This document shows, piece by piece, positions 8,165-17,417 of a stretch of 50,190 bases of DNA (position 1 is its first letter; every line of letters begins with the position of its first letter). The stretch comes from Geobacter sp. UBA4074. GTDB lineage: Bacteria > Desulfobacterota > Desulfuromonadia > Geobacterales > Pseudopelobacteraceae. The notes under the pieces were generated by a model that was not told the DNA's origin, ran no database searches, and worked only from the letters and a program-made list of their open reading frames with translations. The stretch spans positions 1 to 50,190 of the forward strand of contig DFYU01000001.1 in assembly GCA_002383415.1 (NCBI GenBank), written 5' to 3'. The translations under genes and the position numbers were made by a program.

Positions 8165-10126
8165 TTATTGCAGCCTTGCCGCCACCAGTTCTGCCAGGTC
8201 AACCACCTTGGTCGTCTCCACCTGCTTATCCTTCAGACCGTCCTCAAACATGGTCATGCAGTAGGGGCAGGCCACGCAGAGGGTCTCGGCTCCGGTCCTC
8301 AGCGCCTCATCGATCCGGTTCAGGTTGATACGGCTGCCGTCATGCTCCTCCATCCACATCCGACCGCCACCGGCACCGCAGCAGAATGATTCATCAAGGC
8401 TGCGGACCATCTCCACCGGGGCGGAGCCGGCAGCAGCCTTGACCACGTTGCGGGGCTGCTGATAGATCCCGTTGTGTCGTCCCAGGTAGCAGGAGTCGTG
8501 CAGCGTGACCCTGCCTGGGGTAGCGCCCCCATTCAGCTTGAGACTCCCCTGCGCGATCAGCCGGTCGATCAGCTCGCTGTGATGCAGCACCTCAAGCTCG
8601 GCCCCGAACTGGCGATAGTCGTTCTTGAGGGTAGTAAAGCAGTGCGGGCAAGAGGTGATGATCTTTGTTACCCCGCGTTCCTTAAACATCCGCACGTTGT
8701 CCTGGGCCACCCTGTCGAACACGAACTCGTTACCAAGACGGCGCAGTGAGTCGCCACAGCAGGGCTCGTCCTTTCCCAGCACCCCCCAGGAAACACCGGC
8801 TGCATCCAGCACTTTGGTCATGGCAACCGAGACCTGCTTCTGACGGGAATCGAAGCTGCCGGCGCAACCGACGTAAAAAAGGTACTCCGTCTTGTCAGCC
8901 TCAAATGGCTTGACATCCAGACCGGTGAACCACTTAGTCCGCTCCGAGGGAGCGATGCCCCACGGGTTCGAACGCCCTTCAATGTTTTCGAACAGGTTCA
9001 GCAACTCATCAGGAAACTCGGCCTTCATCTGAACCAGATGACGACGCAGCTTGACCAGCTTGGGCATTTGTTCGATAAAGACCGGACAGATCGCCATGCA
9101 GGCACCGCAGGTAGTGCAGTCCCAGACCGCTGCAGCGTTTATCTGGCTGGTTTCATTCCCCACCAAGGGCGAAAGTCTTTGTACCCCGGCCTTGATCTGT
9201 CCGGCTTGAGCCAGCAGGTTTTGCTTAAGATCGTGTATGAGTTTGCGCGGACTGAGCGATTTGCCGGTTGTGGCGGCCGGGCAGACTTGTTCACAACGGC
9301 CACACTCGGCGCAGGTCAGGGAATCCAACAGGTCCTTCCAGGTCAGGTCGGTTACGGTGGCCGCCCCCAACGAAACACCCTTGCCGAATTGCTCGCGAGG
9401 AAGCTTGACCGGCTGTTCCAGCCCCTGCAGGTAGCAGTTGGGTATGGCGGTCAGAATATGCATATGCTTGCTGCGGGGGAGGTAGTTCAGGAACAGCAGC
9501 AGGGTAGCAGCATGGATCCACCAGGAAATGCCCATAATCTGCTGTTCATGGCCTGGCCGCCATGCGGCCAGGAGACTGCCGACGGCACTGGACACCGGAG
9601 TCCAGTTGTCAGCAGACTCCAGCCCCAGCAATTGGCGCATGCCGTGTACGGCAAAGTACGAAAGCATCAGCAAAGCTATCATGCCCAGGATTCCATAGGC
9701 CTCGACGCTCCGTGCGCCCTCAAACGGTGGTGCGATGGTACGGCGGACTGCAGCAATCACCAGGGCCAGCAACACCACCAACGAGATCATGTCAAACAGG
9801 AAGCGTAATGGATTGTGCAACGCCTCCGGCAGCTGGTGCAGCCCGAACTGTGGAAAGGCGCCATTCACCAGAAATTCCAGGTTTGCCAGCATCAGTAGCA
9901 GGAACGACCAGAAGATCACCATATGGTTGATTCCGTAAGGGCGGTTCAACACCTTGCGCTGGCCGAGCACGCCGCTGATCACGGCTGCCAGTCGCTCACG
10001 CATCCTGCCGCTGCGATCTTCGGCGGCGCCCAGAGAGATCAGGTTCAGACGTTGGTAGAAACTGTAGGCAAACAGGACCGTTGAGACGGCAAGTATGATT
10101 TGAAAAAGGGTCTGTTGTGACGGCAT
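8165..10126 (-). CDS. membrane FeS oxidoreductase, ETF:menaquinone oxidoreductase (EMO)-like, copy 1
   Basis: A 653-aa protein. The N-terminal 230 residues form several membrane helices (a NarI-like heme b type region). Two [4Fe-4S] motifs follow: Cys272/275/278/282 and Cys337/340/343/347. Two HdrD-type CCG domains come next, with CC at 456-457 and 582-583. This is the architecture of the EMO proteins of Geobacter and syntrophs, which carry electrons from reduced ETF to menaquinone. It follows the ferredoxin-type etfA by 117 bases and precedes ribBA. It pairs with etfBA set 2 by position. An annotation as generic heterodisulfide-reductase-like protein would also be possible. Confidence 0.85.
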   Translation of the reverse strand: MPSQQTLFQIILAVSTVLFAYSFYQRLNLISLGAAEDRSGRMRERLAAVISGVLGQRKVLNRPYGINHMVIFWSFLLLMLANLEFLVNGAFPQFGLHQLPEALHNPLRFLFDMISLVVLLALVIAAVRRTIAPPFEGARSVEAYGILGMIALLMLSYFAVHGMRQLLGLESADNWTPVSSAVGSLLAAWRPGHEQQIMGISWWIHAATLLLFLNYLPRSKHMHILTAIPNCYLQGLEQPVKLPREQFGKGVSLGAATVTDLTWKDLLDSLTCAECGRCEQVCPAATTGKSLSPRKLIHDLKQNLLAQAGQIKAGVQRLSPLVGNETSQINAAAVWDCTTCGACMAICPVFIEQMPKLVKLRRHLVQMKAEFPDELLNLFENIEGRSNPWGIAPSERTKWFTGLDVKPFEADKTEYLFYVGCAGSFDSRQKQVSVAMTKVLDAAGVSWGVLGKDEPCCGDSLRRLGNEFVFDRVAQDNVRMFKERGVTKIITSCPHCFTTLKNDYRQFGAELEVLHHSELIDRLIAQGSLKLNGGATPGRVTLHDSCYLGRHNGIYQQPRNVVKAAAGSAPVEMVRSLDESFCCGAGGGRMWMEEHDGSRINLNRIDEALRTGAETLCVACPYCMTMFEDGLKDKQVETTKVVDLAELVAARLQ

Positions 10127-10243
10127 AGGGTCTTAACCTCATTACATAAAATAGATACGTGCTGCCATTCAACGCGCTATCTTCACAGGCTCGGCTTCGG
10201 TTTCACGTCGTACTGACGTTACGCTTGCTCGGCCGAATCAGGC

Positions 10244-11599
10244 TCAGGCGCCGATCGCCTGCTTGATGACATTGCCATCGGCGACACCGCCGCGCATCCG
10301 CAGCTCCCGCAGCCTGGCCGTGATGGCAGGCACCACCTCAAACAGGTCACCCACGATCCCATAGTGGGCCACCTGGAAGATCGGGGCATCTTTGTCGCGG
10401 TTGATGGCAATGATCAGGTCCGAGTCCTGCATACCGACCAGGTGCTGTATGGCGCCGGAGATGCCGCAGGCAATGTATATCTTGGGGCGTACCGTCTTGC
10501 CGGTCTGCCCGACCTGCCGTTCATGTGGCATCCAGCCTGAGTCAACGGCCGAACGAGAGGCACCCACCGTACCGCCCAACTCATCGGCCAGCTCATGCAG
10601 GATTGCAAAGTTTTCCTTATTCATCATGCCACGGCCGCCTGAGACGATGAATTCGACACCGGCTATATCAACGTGATCATCCCCCTTATTGTCCTGGATA
10701 ATTTCCAGCACCTTGGTCAGGATCTCATCCTCCTGGACCGGGCAGGATATCCGGATGATCTCGCCGCTGCGCTGGGCAAACTCCGGCATATGCATCACGT
10801 GGGGGCGAACCGTGGCCATCTGGGGACGGAACCGGTCACACATGATGGTGGCCATGATGTTGCCGCCAAAGGCAGGACGGGTCTGCATCAGATTGCGCTT
10901 GTCGTCCACATCCAGGCCGGTGCAGTCGGCAGTCAGCCCGGTGCCGACCACGGTGGCCACAGCACCTGCCAGGTCACGGCCCAGGCCGGTGGCGCCCATC
11001 AGGATGATTTCCGGCTTGTGCAGATCGATCAGGTGGCAGAGTCCCTTCAGGTACGCCTCGGTGCGGTAGAAGCGAAAGACAGGGGCATCCAGCAGGTAGG
11101 CCTGATCGGCACCGTAGCCAAACGACTCGTGGCAGAGATGCTCTACCCCCTCACCCATCACCACGGCGGTCAGCCTGACGCCCAGAGAGTCGGCCAGCTC
11201 ACGTCCCTTGCCCATCAACTCCCAGGAAACCTTGGCCGCCTCCCCTTCAGTCTGCTCCACAAAGACCCACACACCTCGGTAGGCAGCCAGACGCTGCTGC
11301 AGTTCGCGGGCTTCATCATCGAGTTCATCAGCGGTGACAGCCCCCTGCTTATCCAGTTCAGCCAGGATCGCCAGCTCCTCAGGGGTAAAGGTCATCTCCA
11401 GGGCGCCGGCCGGACAGACCTTGACGCACTTCTGGCAGCCGATACATTTCTCGGCAAGTACCGTCGGTTCACCGGCGGGGTTCATTTCGATACAGCTGAC
11501 CGGGCAGGAACTTTCGCAACGCGCACCACAGGCGATGCATTTACCATGATTCAGGGCGGCTTTGCCTCGTGGACGCTTGATCTTCTTGTCTGTACTCAT
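10244..11599 (-). CDS. etfA: electron transfer flavoprotein alpha subunit with N-terminal ferredoxin domain
   Basis: A 451-aa EtfA, longer than the usual 310-340 aa because of two N-terminal [4Fe-4S] motifs: Cys21/24/28/32 and Cys52/55/58/62, each ending in CP. The C-terminal FAD domain is intact, with SRSAVDSGWMPHERQVGQTG and ACGISGAIQHLVGM. Such extended EtfA proteins are known from anaerobes (CarE-type). The iron-sulfur domain may move electrons between ETF and EMO. The ATG at 11599 has TGAGGA 7 bases ahead; an ATG 4 codons upstream lacks a ribosome-binding site. It lies 178 bases after etfB copy 2. Confidence 0.9.
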   Translation of the reverse strand: MSTDKKIKRPRGKAALNHGKCIACGARCESSCPVSCIEMNPAGEPTVLAEKCIGCQKCVKVCPAGALEMTFTPEELAILAELDKQGAVTADELDDEARELQQRLAAYRGVWVFVEQTEGEAAKVSWELMGKGRELADSLGVRLTAVVMGEGVEHLCHESFGYGADQAYLLDAPVFRFYRTEAYLKGLCHLIDLHKPEIILMGATGLGRDLAGAVATVVGTGLTADCTGLDVDDKRNLMQTRPAFGGNIMATIMCDRFRPQMATVRPHVMHMPEFAQRSGEIIRISCPVQEDEILTKVLEIIQDNKGDDHVDIAGVEFIVSGGRGMMNKENFAILHELADELGGTVGASRSAVDSGWMPHERQVGQTGKTVRPKIYIACGISGAIQHLVGMQDSDLIIAINRDKDAPIFQVAHYGIVGDLFEVVPAITARLRELRMRGGVADGNVIKQAIGA

Positions 11600-11777
11600 T
11601 GTTATCCTCATCAGAACGGATACAGTTCTTGTTCATTAGATTAGATGTCCGATATGCAAGCGCCTTCCATACAAGATGGTGGGCAGACTGCAATGCTGGA
11701 GACATAAGCGTGCACTGCCATACATCGAGGAGCCGACAACGCAGCCAAGGAATGCAACGCTTGAATGGTAGCTACGC
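11600..11777. other. intergenic gap between etfB copy 2 and etfA copy 2
   Basis: These 178 bases inside an otherwise tight operon hold no gene, box or clear terminator that I can see. The ribosome-binding site of etfA (TGAGGA) lies at its low end. The unusual width matches the 182-base gap on the other side of etfB copy 2. Confidence 0.4.
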
Positions 11778-12590
11778 CTAGACCGGGAGCAGGTCCTTGG
11801 CCAGCAGCCGGTCCACCAGTTCACGAGCCGTACTAACCGGATCGGCCATGCCGTTACCGATGATCTCTCCCTTGTCCCGCTGCGGGGAGAAGATTCGGCT
11901 GACCCAGGTGGGAGAACCTTTCAGACCGGTGGTCTGCACATCCAGCTTCAGCTCCTCGTTGGTCCAGACCTTGACCTTGGCCTCTTCGGAGTTGATACGC
12001 ATCGGTACTGTTGGGTAGCGAGGTCGATTAATCTCTCGCACCACTGAGATCATAGCCGGCATAGGGGCCTCGACAATCTCGTGCCGCCCCTCCAGCTTGC
12101 GGCGAACCACGATCCGTTTTCGCAGGAAGTTGATCCGCTCGATCCGGTCCACAAAGGTGAGCTGCGTCTGCCCCAGCCGTGTGGCAATGCCGGGGCCGAC
12201 CTGGGCAGTATCACCATCAATGGTCTGCTTGCCGCACAACACGAGACTGACCTGTTCCTGCTTGTCCAGACGACGGATTGCCTCAGCAATCACGTTGCTG
12301 GTGGCCAGCGTGTCTGCACCGCCAAAGGCGCGATCAGAGAGCAGTATCGCCTCGTCAGCCCCCAATGAAAGCGCCTTGCGTAACGTGGCCTCGGCATTGG
12401 GAGGCCCCATGGAGACTGCCACGACTGAGAAGCCAAAGCGGTCCTTGAGCCGCAACGCCTCCTCCAATGCATGGGTGTCGTAGGGATTCATGATAAAAGG
12501 GATGCCGTCACGCACCAGAGTGTTGGTGACCGGATCGATTTGGACTTGAGTAGTGTCGGGAACCTGTTTGATACAGACAACGATACGCAT
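11778..12590 (-). CDS. etfB: electron transfer flavoprotein beta subunit, copy 2
   Basis: A 270-aa EtfB beginning MRIVVCIKQVPDTTQVQIDP, with the adenine-nucleotide-binding region GKQTIDGDTAQVGPGIA and the conserved recognition segment RRKLEGRHEIVEAPMPAMISV. It pairs with the ferredoxin-type EtfA that follows. A terminator-like hairpin lies 50-80 bases upstream, so this gene may begin its own transcript. Whether the ETF is bifurcating cannot be read safely from sequence alone. Confidence 0.92.
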   Translation of the reverse strand: MRIVVCIKQVPDTTQVQIDPVTNTLVRDGIPFIMNPYDTHALEEALRLKDRFGFSVVAVSMGPPNAEATLRKALSLGADEAILLSDRAFGGADTLATSNVIAEAIRRLDKQEQVSLVLCGKQTIDGDTAQVGPGIATRLGQTQLTFVDRIERINFLRKRIVVRRKLEGRHEIVEAPMPAMISVVREINRPRYPTVPMRINSEEAKVKVWTNEELKLDVQTTGLKGSPTWVSRIFSPQRDKGEIIGNGMADPVSTARELVDRLLAKDLLPV

Positions 12591-12640
12591 GAAATCCTCA
12601 CATCATGAAAGTATTCACCTTAGGCGCTACTATTGGCCTA

Positions 12641-12669
12641 AAAACCGGGGCGGCCGGGCCGACCGCCCC
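12641..12669 (-). terminator. intrinsic terminator between the two ETF sets
   Basis: On the minus strand the arms GGGGCGG and CCGCCCC (12663-12669 and 12647-12653) form a GC-rich stem, followed by GGTTTTTA. It lies after etfA copy 1 and before etfB copy 2. It would separate, or attenuate, transcription between the EMO2-etfBA unit and the downstream etfBA-EMO1-ribBA-beta-oxidation unit. Confidence 0.6.
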
Positions 12670-12772
12670 CATTGCATAACAACACCACGGAAGGACGCAG
12701 AGTTCCTGACGCTACACGTCCTGCTGTCTCTCTAACTCCTACAACCTACGTCTACGCTGTTCCGCAACGTTT

Positions 12773-13687
12773 CTACTTCTGCAACTGGGCGGTCAGCGCA
12801 GGCACAAACTGCAGCACATCAGCCACCACCAGCACGTCTGCCACCTCGCCGATCGGCGCATCCTTGTCCTTATTGATCGCCACCACAAAGTCTGACTTCT
12901 TCATGCCTGCCAGGTGCTGGATGGCGCCGGAAATGCCGCAGGCAACGTACAGCTTGGGGGATACGGTCTGGCCAGTGGTACCGACCTGATGGCTGTGTTC
13001 GACCCAGCCGGAGTCAACCACCGGACGGCTTGCGCCCAACTCTCCCCCTAGTGCCCTGGCAAGTTCGGCAATGAGCGGAATATTATCCTTCTTGCCCACA
13101 CCACGACCGGCGCTGACGATAACCTCGGCCTTGGTCAGGTCCACGTCCTTTGCCTCGGCCGGCTCATACCCGCCGAAGGTCACTCCCTTGCCGTCTGCAG
13201 GGATATCGAGTTTTTCGATGTTCGGGCTACCTGCAGGGGCAACGGCGGTAAAAGCACCGGCCTGGATGGTAAGGACAGTCTTTGTCGTGGCAGGTTTGAC
13301 GCTGCGGCGCATCTTGGCGTTACAGCAACCCACCTCAAAGCCGCCATCCACCAAGGCGGTTATTTCTGTTACCTGGCCGGCCTTAAGGCCGGCAGCCACG
13401 CGTGGTGCCATGTCCCAACCGTACGAGGAGTGGCAAAATACGATATAGTCCGCCTGTTCCTTCTCGGCTGCAGCCAGGATGGCCGCCTTGTGAGCGGCAG
13501 GGTTGTACTCTCCCAGTGCGGAGACATCAGCCAGGTAGAGCGTACCGTCAAACTGGGGTACGGCTGCTTCAACCCCGACCAGGACCGCAGCCTTGGCGGC
13601 CCCAAGCCGGTTGGCAAAAGCAATCAGTTCATAGGTGGTGTCAAGGAGCTTCCCCTCACGATATTCGCAAACAAGCAGTGCTTTCAT
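12773..13687 (-). CDS. etfA: electron transfer flavoprotein alpha subunit, copy 1
   Basis: A 304-aa EtfA of ordinary length without ferredoxin domain. The FAD-binding C-terminal part is intact: SRPVVDSGWVEHSHQVGTTG, then ACGISGAIQHLAGMKKSD and INKDKDAPI. The start has CAGGAGG before the ATG and lies 27 bases after etfB copy 1. It forms the classical heterodimer with that EtfB, takes electrons from acyl-CoA dehydrogenases, and probably delivers them to the EMO-like protein encoded just upstream. Confidence 0.93.
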   Translation of the reverse strand: MKALLVCEYREGKLLDTTYELIAFANRLGAAKAAVLVGVEAAVPQFDGTLYLADVSALGEYNPAAHKAAILAAAEKEQADYIVFCHSSYGWDMAPRVAAGLKAGQVTEITALVDGGFEVGCCNAKMRRSVKPATTKTVLTIQAGAFTAVAPAGSPNIEKLDIPADGKGVTFGGYEPAEAKDVDLTKAEVIVSAGRGVGKKDNIPLIAELARALGGELGASRPVVDSGWVEHSHQVGTTGQTVSPKLYVACGISGAIQHLAGMKKSDFVVAINKDKDAPIGEVADVLVVADVLQFVPALTAQLQK

Positions 13688-13714
13688 GTTTTCCTCCTGT
13701 ATGCAGGCGTAGCG

Positions 13715-14491
13715 CTAGCGCACCACGGTTGTTTTTTCTTTGAGGATGGCAACCAGCTTCTGGGCAAGATCCGCAACATCGCCTTCCAGTACCACGCCGC
13801 CACCCTTGCGGGCCGGGGGATAGAATTCAACCGTCGGGGCTATGGCCTGTTCGCCTAGCAGGTTGGCCACCGGGATCGCCTCGATCTCTTTCTTCTTGGC
13901 CTTCATGATGTTAGGCAGGGTCGGGTAGCGCGGTACATTCAGCCCCAACTGGCAGGTGACCAGTGCCGGCAGCTGCAGAGAGACCAACCCTTTAAGCCCC
14001 CCTTCTAATTCACGTTTGACGTTGACCACACCGTCACTGTAGCTGAAGCCTACCAGTGTGGTGGCACAGGCAATACTCAACAGTTCGGCCACCAGAACAC
14101 CAACCTGGGCAGAACCTCGGTCCTGGGACTGCATGCCGGTGAAAATCAGATCGAAGCCTTTGTCCCTGGCGTAACTGGCGATGATTGAGGCGATCTGCCA
14201 GGGATCCTTCTGGTGTACGACAGTGTCCTGCACATGGACAGCCTTGTCGGCACCCATGGCCAACGCCTTCTTTACCGCCTCCACCACCCGGTCCGGGCCG
14301 ATGGAGAGCACGGTCAGCTCCGGCTCGTTGCCCAGCTGCTCCTTGAGTTGTACCGCCTGCTCAACGGCGTATTCATCGTACTCGTTCATTCGCCATGCCA
14401 GGTCGGTCTCATCGAACCAAAGACCGTCACCGGACGGCTTGAATCGGGACTCCATATCGGGGACTTGTTTTATGCATACCAGAATCTTCAT
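13715..14491 (-). CDS. etfB: electron transfer flavoprotein beta subunit, copy 1
   Basis: A 258-aa EtfB beginning MKILVCIKQVPDMESRFKPS, with the nucleotide-binding region FTGMQSQDRGSAQVGVLVAE. The ATG overlaps the stop codon of the EMO2 gene by 4 bases (ATGA), with TAGGAGGTGG in front, so translation is coupled. It differs clearly from EtfB copy 2 (270 aa), so the two sets are not recent duplicates. It pairs with the short EtfA that follows. Confidence 0.93.
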   Translation of the reverse strand: MKILVCIKQVPDMESRFKPSGDGLWFDETDLAWRMNEYDEYAVEQAVQLKEQLGNEPELTVLSIGPDRVVEAVKKALAMGADKAVHVQDTVVHQKDPWQIASIIASYARDKGFDLIFTGMQSQDRGSAQVGVLVAELLSIACATTLVGFSYSDGVVNVKRELEGGLKGLVSLQLPALVTCQLGLNVPRYPTLPNIMKAKKKEIEAIPVANLLGEQAIAPTVEFYPPARKGGGVVLEGDVADLAQKLVAILKEKTTVVR

Positions 14492-16482
14492 GCTCCACCT
14501 CCTATCCTTTCCACAATGATCTCAGCCAAATCGCGTACCTTCAGCGTTTCTTCACAGCCGCCGGTTTTGATGCCGTCTTCAAACATGGTCAGGCAGAAAG
14601 GGCAGTTACTGACCAGAACCGGAGCTCCTGTGGCCTCGGCCTGCCTGACCCGGGCTACGTTGATACGTGAGCCCAGTTTTTCTTCCGCCAATATCCGACC
14701 GCCGCCGGCGCTGCAACAGAAGCTGTCGTAGCCAGACTTGTCCATCTCCCGTACCCGCCAGCCAGCAGCGTTCAGCACGGCGCGCGGTTCATCGACGATA
14801 TCCTTGTAACGTCCCAGGTAACAGGAGTCATGGTAGGTGCACTCCTGCGCCTCTGCCTTGTCCAGGGCGAGCCTGCCATCCCTGATCAACCGGTTGAGGT
14901 AGGTACTGTAATGTTCAGTCTCAATAGCAAGCCCCAGATCCCTGTAATCCCTGCTCAGGGTGTTAAAACAGTGGGGGCAGGTAGTGACGATCTTTGTGAC
15001 GCCGGTGGCCTTGATGGTCTCGATATTCTCCTGGGCAAGCATCTGATAGAGGTAATCGTTCCCCAACTTGCGTGCCGGCTCACCACAGCACTTCTCATCT
15101 TTGCCCAGGATGCCGACCCGGATTCCTGCAGCGTTACAGATGGTGACAAAGTTACGTGCCACCTCCCGGTTGCGCTTGTCGAAGGATGCGTAGCAGCCGA
15201 CAAAATATAGGATATCGGCCTCCTCCCCTTCGTTCACCCGGGCCACCTCCAGTCCCTCGGCCCAGTCTGCGCGGGCGGCAAAGGCCATGCCGAACGGATT
15301 GCCGTTGACCTCCAGGTTACCGATGGCAGTTCGCACCTCGTCGCCAGGGAAGGCTCCTTCCATCAGGGTCAGATTGCGGCGGACCTCCAGGATCTTGTTG
15401 ACATGCTCGTTATTGGCAGGACAGATATCCTGGCAGGCGCGACAGGTGGTGCAGGACCAGATGGCGTCTTCGCCAATGGCCTCAACAAGCGAGGTTTCCT
15501 GACCGGCTGCAGCAGCCTCGCCGATCTGTTTGATCAGTTTCATCGGGGAAAGCGGCTTGTCGGTAGCGTGAGCAGGACAGCGATCCTGACACCGTTTGCA
15601 GCTGATGCAGGCATCGGCATCGAAACGGTCCTTCCAGGTAAGATCGGCTGCGGTGGCGGTGCCGAACTGCTCGGCCTCCTCATCTTCCATGTTGATGGTG
15701 GTGATGGCGCCTTTTTCTTCAAGTGGCGCAAAAAAGGCATTGGCCGATACCAGCAGGATATGCTTGAGCTTGGTGTACGGCAGGGCTGCAATGAAGCCCA
15801 GCACTAAGGCGAAGTGCAGCCACCATAGAACCTTGTGCATGAGGAGCAGACCGTCCGCCGAGACATTGGCCATGGTCATGGCGACCAGCATGCCGACAGG
15901 CGAGAAAAGGGCCAGGCTACGGTTGGTTACCATCTCAGTGGCAGCCATTCGGGCGCCTTCGATCAGGAAACCGCTGATCAGGATGGCAAACAGCAATGCA
16001 TGCACCCGATAATCGTCATCTGTTATCTCGAGGCCTGCCGGCTGGATGATGAAACGGCGGACAAAAAGTCCGGCCAGCATCAACAGGGCTGCCAGGCCAG
16101 CCAGGTCCAATACCAGCGAAAACCCCTCATAGAAACGGCCCTGCAGGATATTGGCCTTGAGCACCGGAGCCATGAAGTCTGTCTGCACCATCACCAGCAG
16201 GGTGCCGATGAACAGGGTCAGGAACGCCCAGAAGAAGATGGCGTGAAAAATGCCACCCTCACGGACCCGGAATACCCGCTCCTGCCCGAACACCTCGGCG
16301 ATCATCCGCTTGGCCCGTTCGTCAAAACGGTCAAAACGGTTGAGCGGTTTGCCCTGGCGCCAGTGATCCAGGCGTTTCCAGATCCCCCAGACCAAAAGCC
16401 CGACGGCCGCCGTCACCAACAGATACATCGGCAGTACGACGCCGTGACCGATGTTCCAATATATCTCGCGTGTCGCTTCCAT
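14488..16482 (-). CDS. membrane FeS oxidoreductase, ETF:menaquinone oxidoreductase (EMO)-like, copy 2
   Basis: A 664-aa protein with the same order as copy 1: N-terminal membrane helices to about residue 250 (several histidines that could bind heme b), [4Fe-4S] cysteines 292/295/298/302 and 344/347/350/354, then CCG domains with CC at 465-466 and 589-590. It is the first gene of the operon EMO2-etfB-etfA. It is transcribed away from merR from a promoter carrying the shared 22-bp box. It probably links ETF to the menaquinone pool. Sequence divergence from copy 1 is considerable, which suggests distinct partners. Confidence 0.87.
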   Translation of the reverse strand: MEATREIYWNIGHGVVLPMYLLVTAAVGLLVWGIWKRLDHWRQGKPLNRFDRFDERAKRMIAEVFGQERVFRVREGGIFHAIFFWAFLTLFIGTLLVMVQTDFMAPVLKANILQGRFYEGFSLVLDLAGLAALLMLAGLFVRRFIIQPAGLEITDDDYRVHALLFAILISGFLIEGARMAATEMVTNRSLALFSPVGMLVAMTMANVSADGLLLMHKVLWWLHFALVLGFIAALPYTKLKHILLVSANAFFAPLEEKGAITTINMEDEEAEQFGTATAADLTWKDRFDADACISCKRCQDRCPAHATDKPLSPMKLIKQIGEAAAAGQETSLVEAIGEDAIWSCTTCRACQDICPANNEHVNKILEVRRNLTLMEGAFPGDEVRTAIGNLEVNGNPFGMAFAARADWAEGLEVARVNEGEEADILYFVGCYASFDKRNREVARNFVTICNAAGIRVGILGKDEKCCGEPARKLGNDYLYQMLAQENIETIKATGVTKIVTTCPHCFNTLSRDYRDLGLAIETEHYSTYLNRLIRDGRLALDKAEAQECTYHDSCYLGRYKDIVDEPRAVLNAAGWRVREMDKSGYDSFCCSAGGGRILAEEKLGSRINVARVRQAEATGAPVLVSNCPFCLTMFEDGIKTGGCEETLKVRDLAEIIVERIGGGA

Positions 16483-16511
16483 CTGTGCACCTCGCCGCTA
16501 GAGTGTGTCCC

Positions 16512-16546
16512 TCTGTACTTCTATTTAACGTTCATGTCAAGTACAA
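16512..16546 (-). promoter_or_regulatory. promoter and MerR-type box (A) of EMO2-etfBA
   Basis: The minus strand has TTGACA (16535-16540), 17 bases, then TACAGA (16512-16517). The box TTGTACTTGACAT-GAA-CGTTAA covers 16525-16546, overlapping the -35 and the spacer, where MerR-family proteins bind. The same box stands before fadD and fadL. Confidence 0.7.
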
Positions 16547-16690
16547 ATATAACAACTTTATACGAATGTCATTTTTATCCAGCTGTACGCAGCAAACATT
16601 AAAAACACAAACATATCATATGATGCAAGCACAGACAAAGGCCCGCCGCAGATAAATACCTGTATTTTCGAAATGTTTTGTTGACTTTTA

Positions 16691-16719
16691 TTCAAATACA
16701 TGTCAAGCATGTCCATAAT
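16691..16719 (+). promoter_or_regulatory. merR promoter with overlapping box (D)
   Basis: TTCAAA (16691-16696), a 17-base spacer and CATAAT (16714-16719) precede merR. The spacer holds the dyad ACATG-TCAAG-CATGT (16698-16712). On the minus strand 16691-16712 is a weaker version of the shared box, keeping CTTGACAT. This suggests autoregulation. Confidence 0.55.
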
Positions 16720-16741
16720 AAACTTTACGTCAAGGTGAGAT

Positions 16742-17170
16742 ATGAAACTTAATCTTGAGGAAAACGCCTTTCAGATAGGCGAGATAGCAGAATCTTTGGG
16801 CATTACCACCCGCACAATCCGGCTCTACGAGAAGGAAGGGCTGATCGAACCGCCACAGCGCACCGACGGCGGGGTTCGCTTCTATACCAAGCCGGACATC
16901 AAACGGCTTAAATTCGTTTTAAAACTGAAGGAGTTGGGATTGTCGCTGCAGGAGATGCGGGAACTGGCTGAGTTATACAACCGGAGCGACAAGGTGACGG
17001 AAAAGATTATGCCACGGCTGATCGAACTGCTCGACACCCATCTTGCCAGCATCACCGAAAAGGTCAGCAAACTCAAATCACTGGAGACCGATATCTCGGA
17101 CTACCGCAAACGGATTCTGGAGACATTCCCGCTAGTCAGCACAGGCGAATACAAAAACAGCGCCGCATGA
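16742..17170 (+). CDS. MerR-family transcriptional regulator of the fatty-acid cluster
   Basis: A 142-aa protein. The winged helix-turn-helix is at residues 10-75: FQIGEIAESLGITTRTIRLY for the helices, then the EKEGLIEPPQR and GGVRFYTKPDI wing. A long dimerisation helix (80-125) follows. There is no cysteine, which argues against metal or redox sensing; an acyl-CoA or fatty-acid ligand is a reasonable inference, as with LiuR-type MerR proteins of acyl-CoA metabolism. It has AAGGTGAG before its ATG. It is divergent from EMO2 with 259 bases between. Its probable target is the box shared by EMO2, fadD, fadL and its own promoter. Confidence 0.85.
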   Translation: MKLNLEENAFQIGEIAESLGITTRTIRLYEKEGLIEPPQRTDGGVRFYTKPDIKRLKFVLKLKELGLSLQEMRELAELYNRSDKVTEKIMPRLIELLDTHLASITEKVSKLKSLETDISDYRKRILETFPLVSTGEYKNSAA

Positions 17171-17417
17171 CGGCACCGCTCGTTGTAGCGGGATCTTCCC
17201 GAAGAAAACCAGTGGACATATTCGGTGCCAGCGCAAGAATAATCGCACAATGGTGAGGATCCGAGGAAACGAGGCTCCTTTACCGGGAACCTGCATCAAA
17301 CCAGACGCCGCCCCCTTCCCCGCCTCAAGTTAAAGAGCAAAACAGGCATTGCCATAGATGAAGCGGCTGACGCGATCGCAGCAGTTGAGATGACCGATGC
17401 GAACGAAGCCCGCTGTG
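17171..17417. other. intergenic region between convergent merR and Fe-ADH genes
   Basis: No terminator of standard form is seen. Two plus-strand frames look faintly coding: a 27-codon frame from an ATG near 17251, and a frame ending in EARCVKVADELEALRIPAAS that runs into the 3' end of the alcohol dehydrogenase. They may be remnants of a lost gene, but I cannot assign them. Confidence 0.3.

Noticed and set aside
10673..11644. Plus-strand frame of 323 codons opposite etfA
   Set aside because: It is antisense to the ferredoxin-type EtfA, whose cysteine motifs are intact. It has no ribosome-binding site and shows no known domain.
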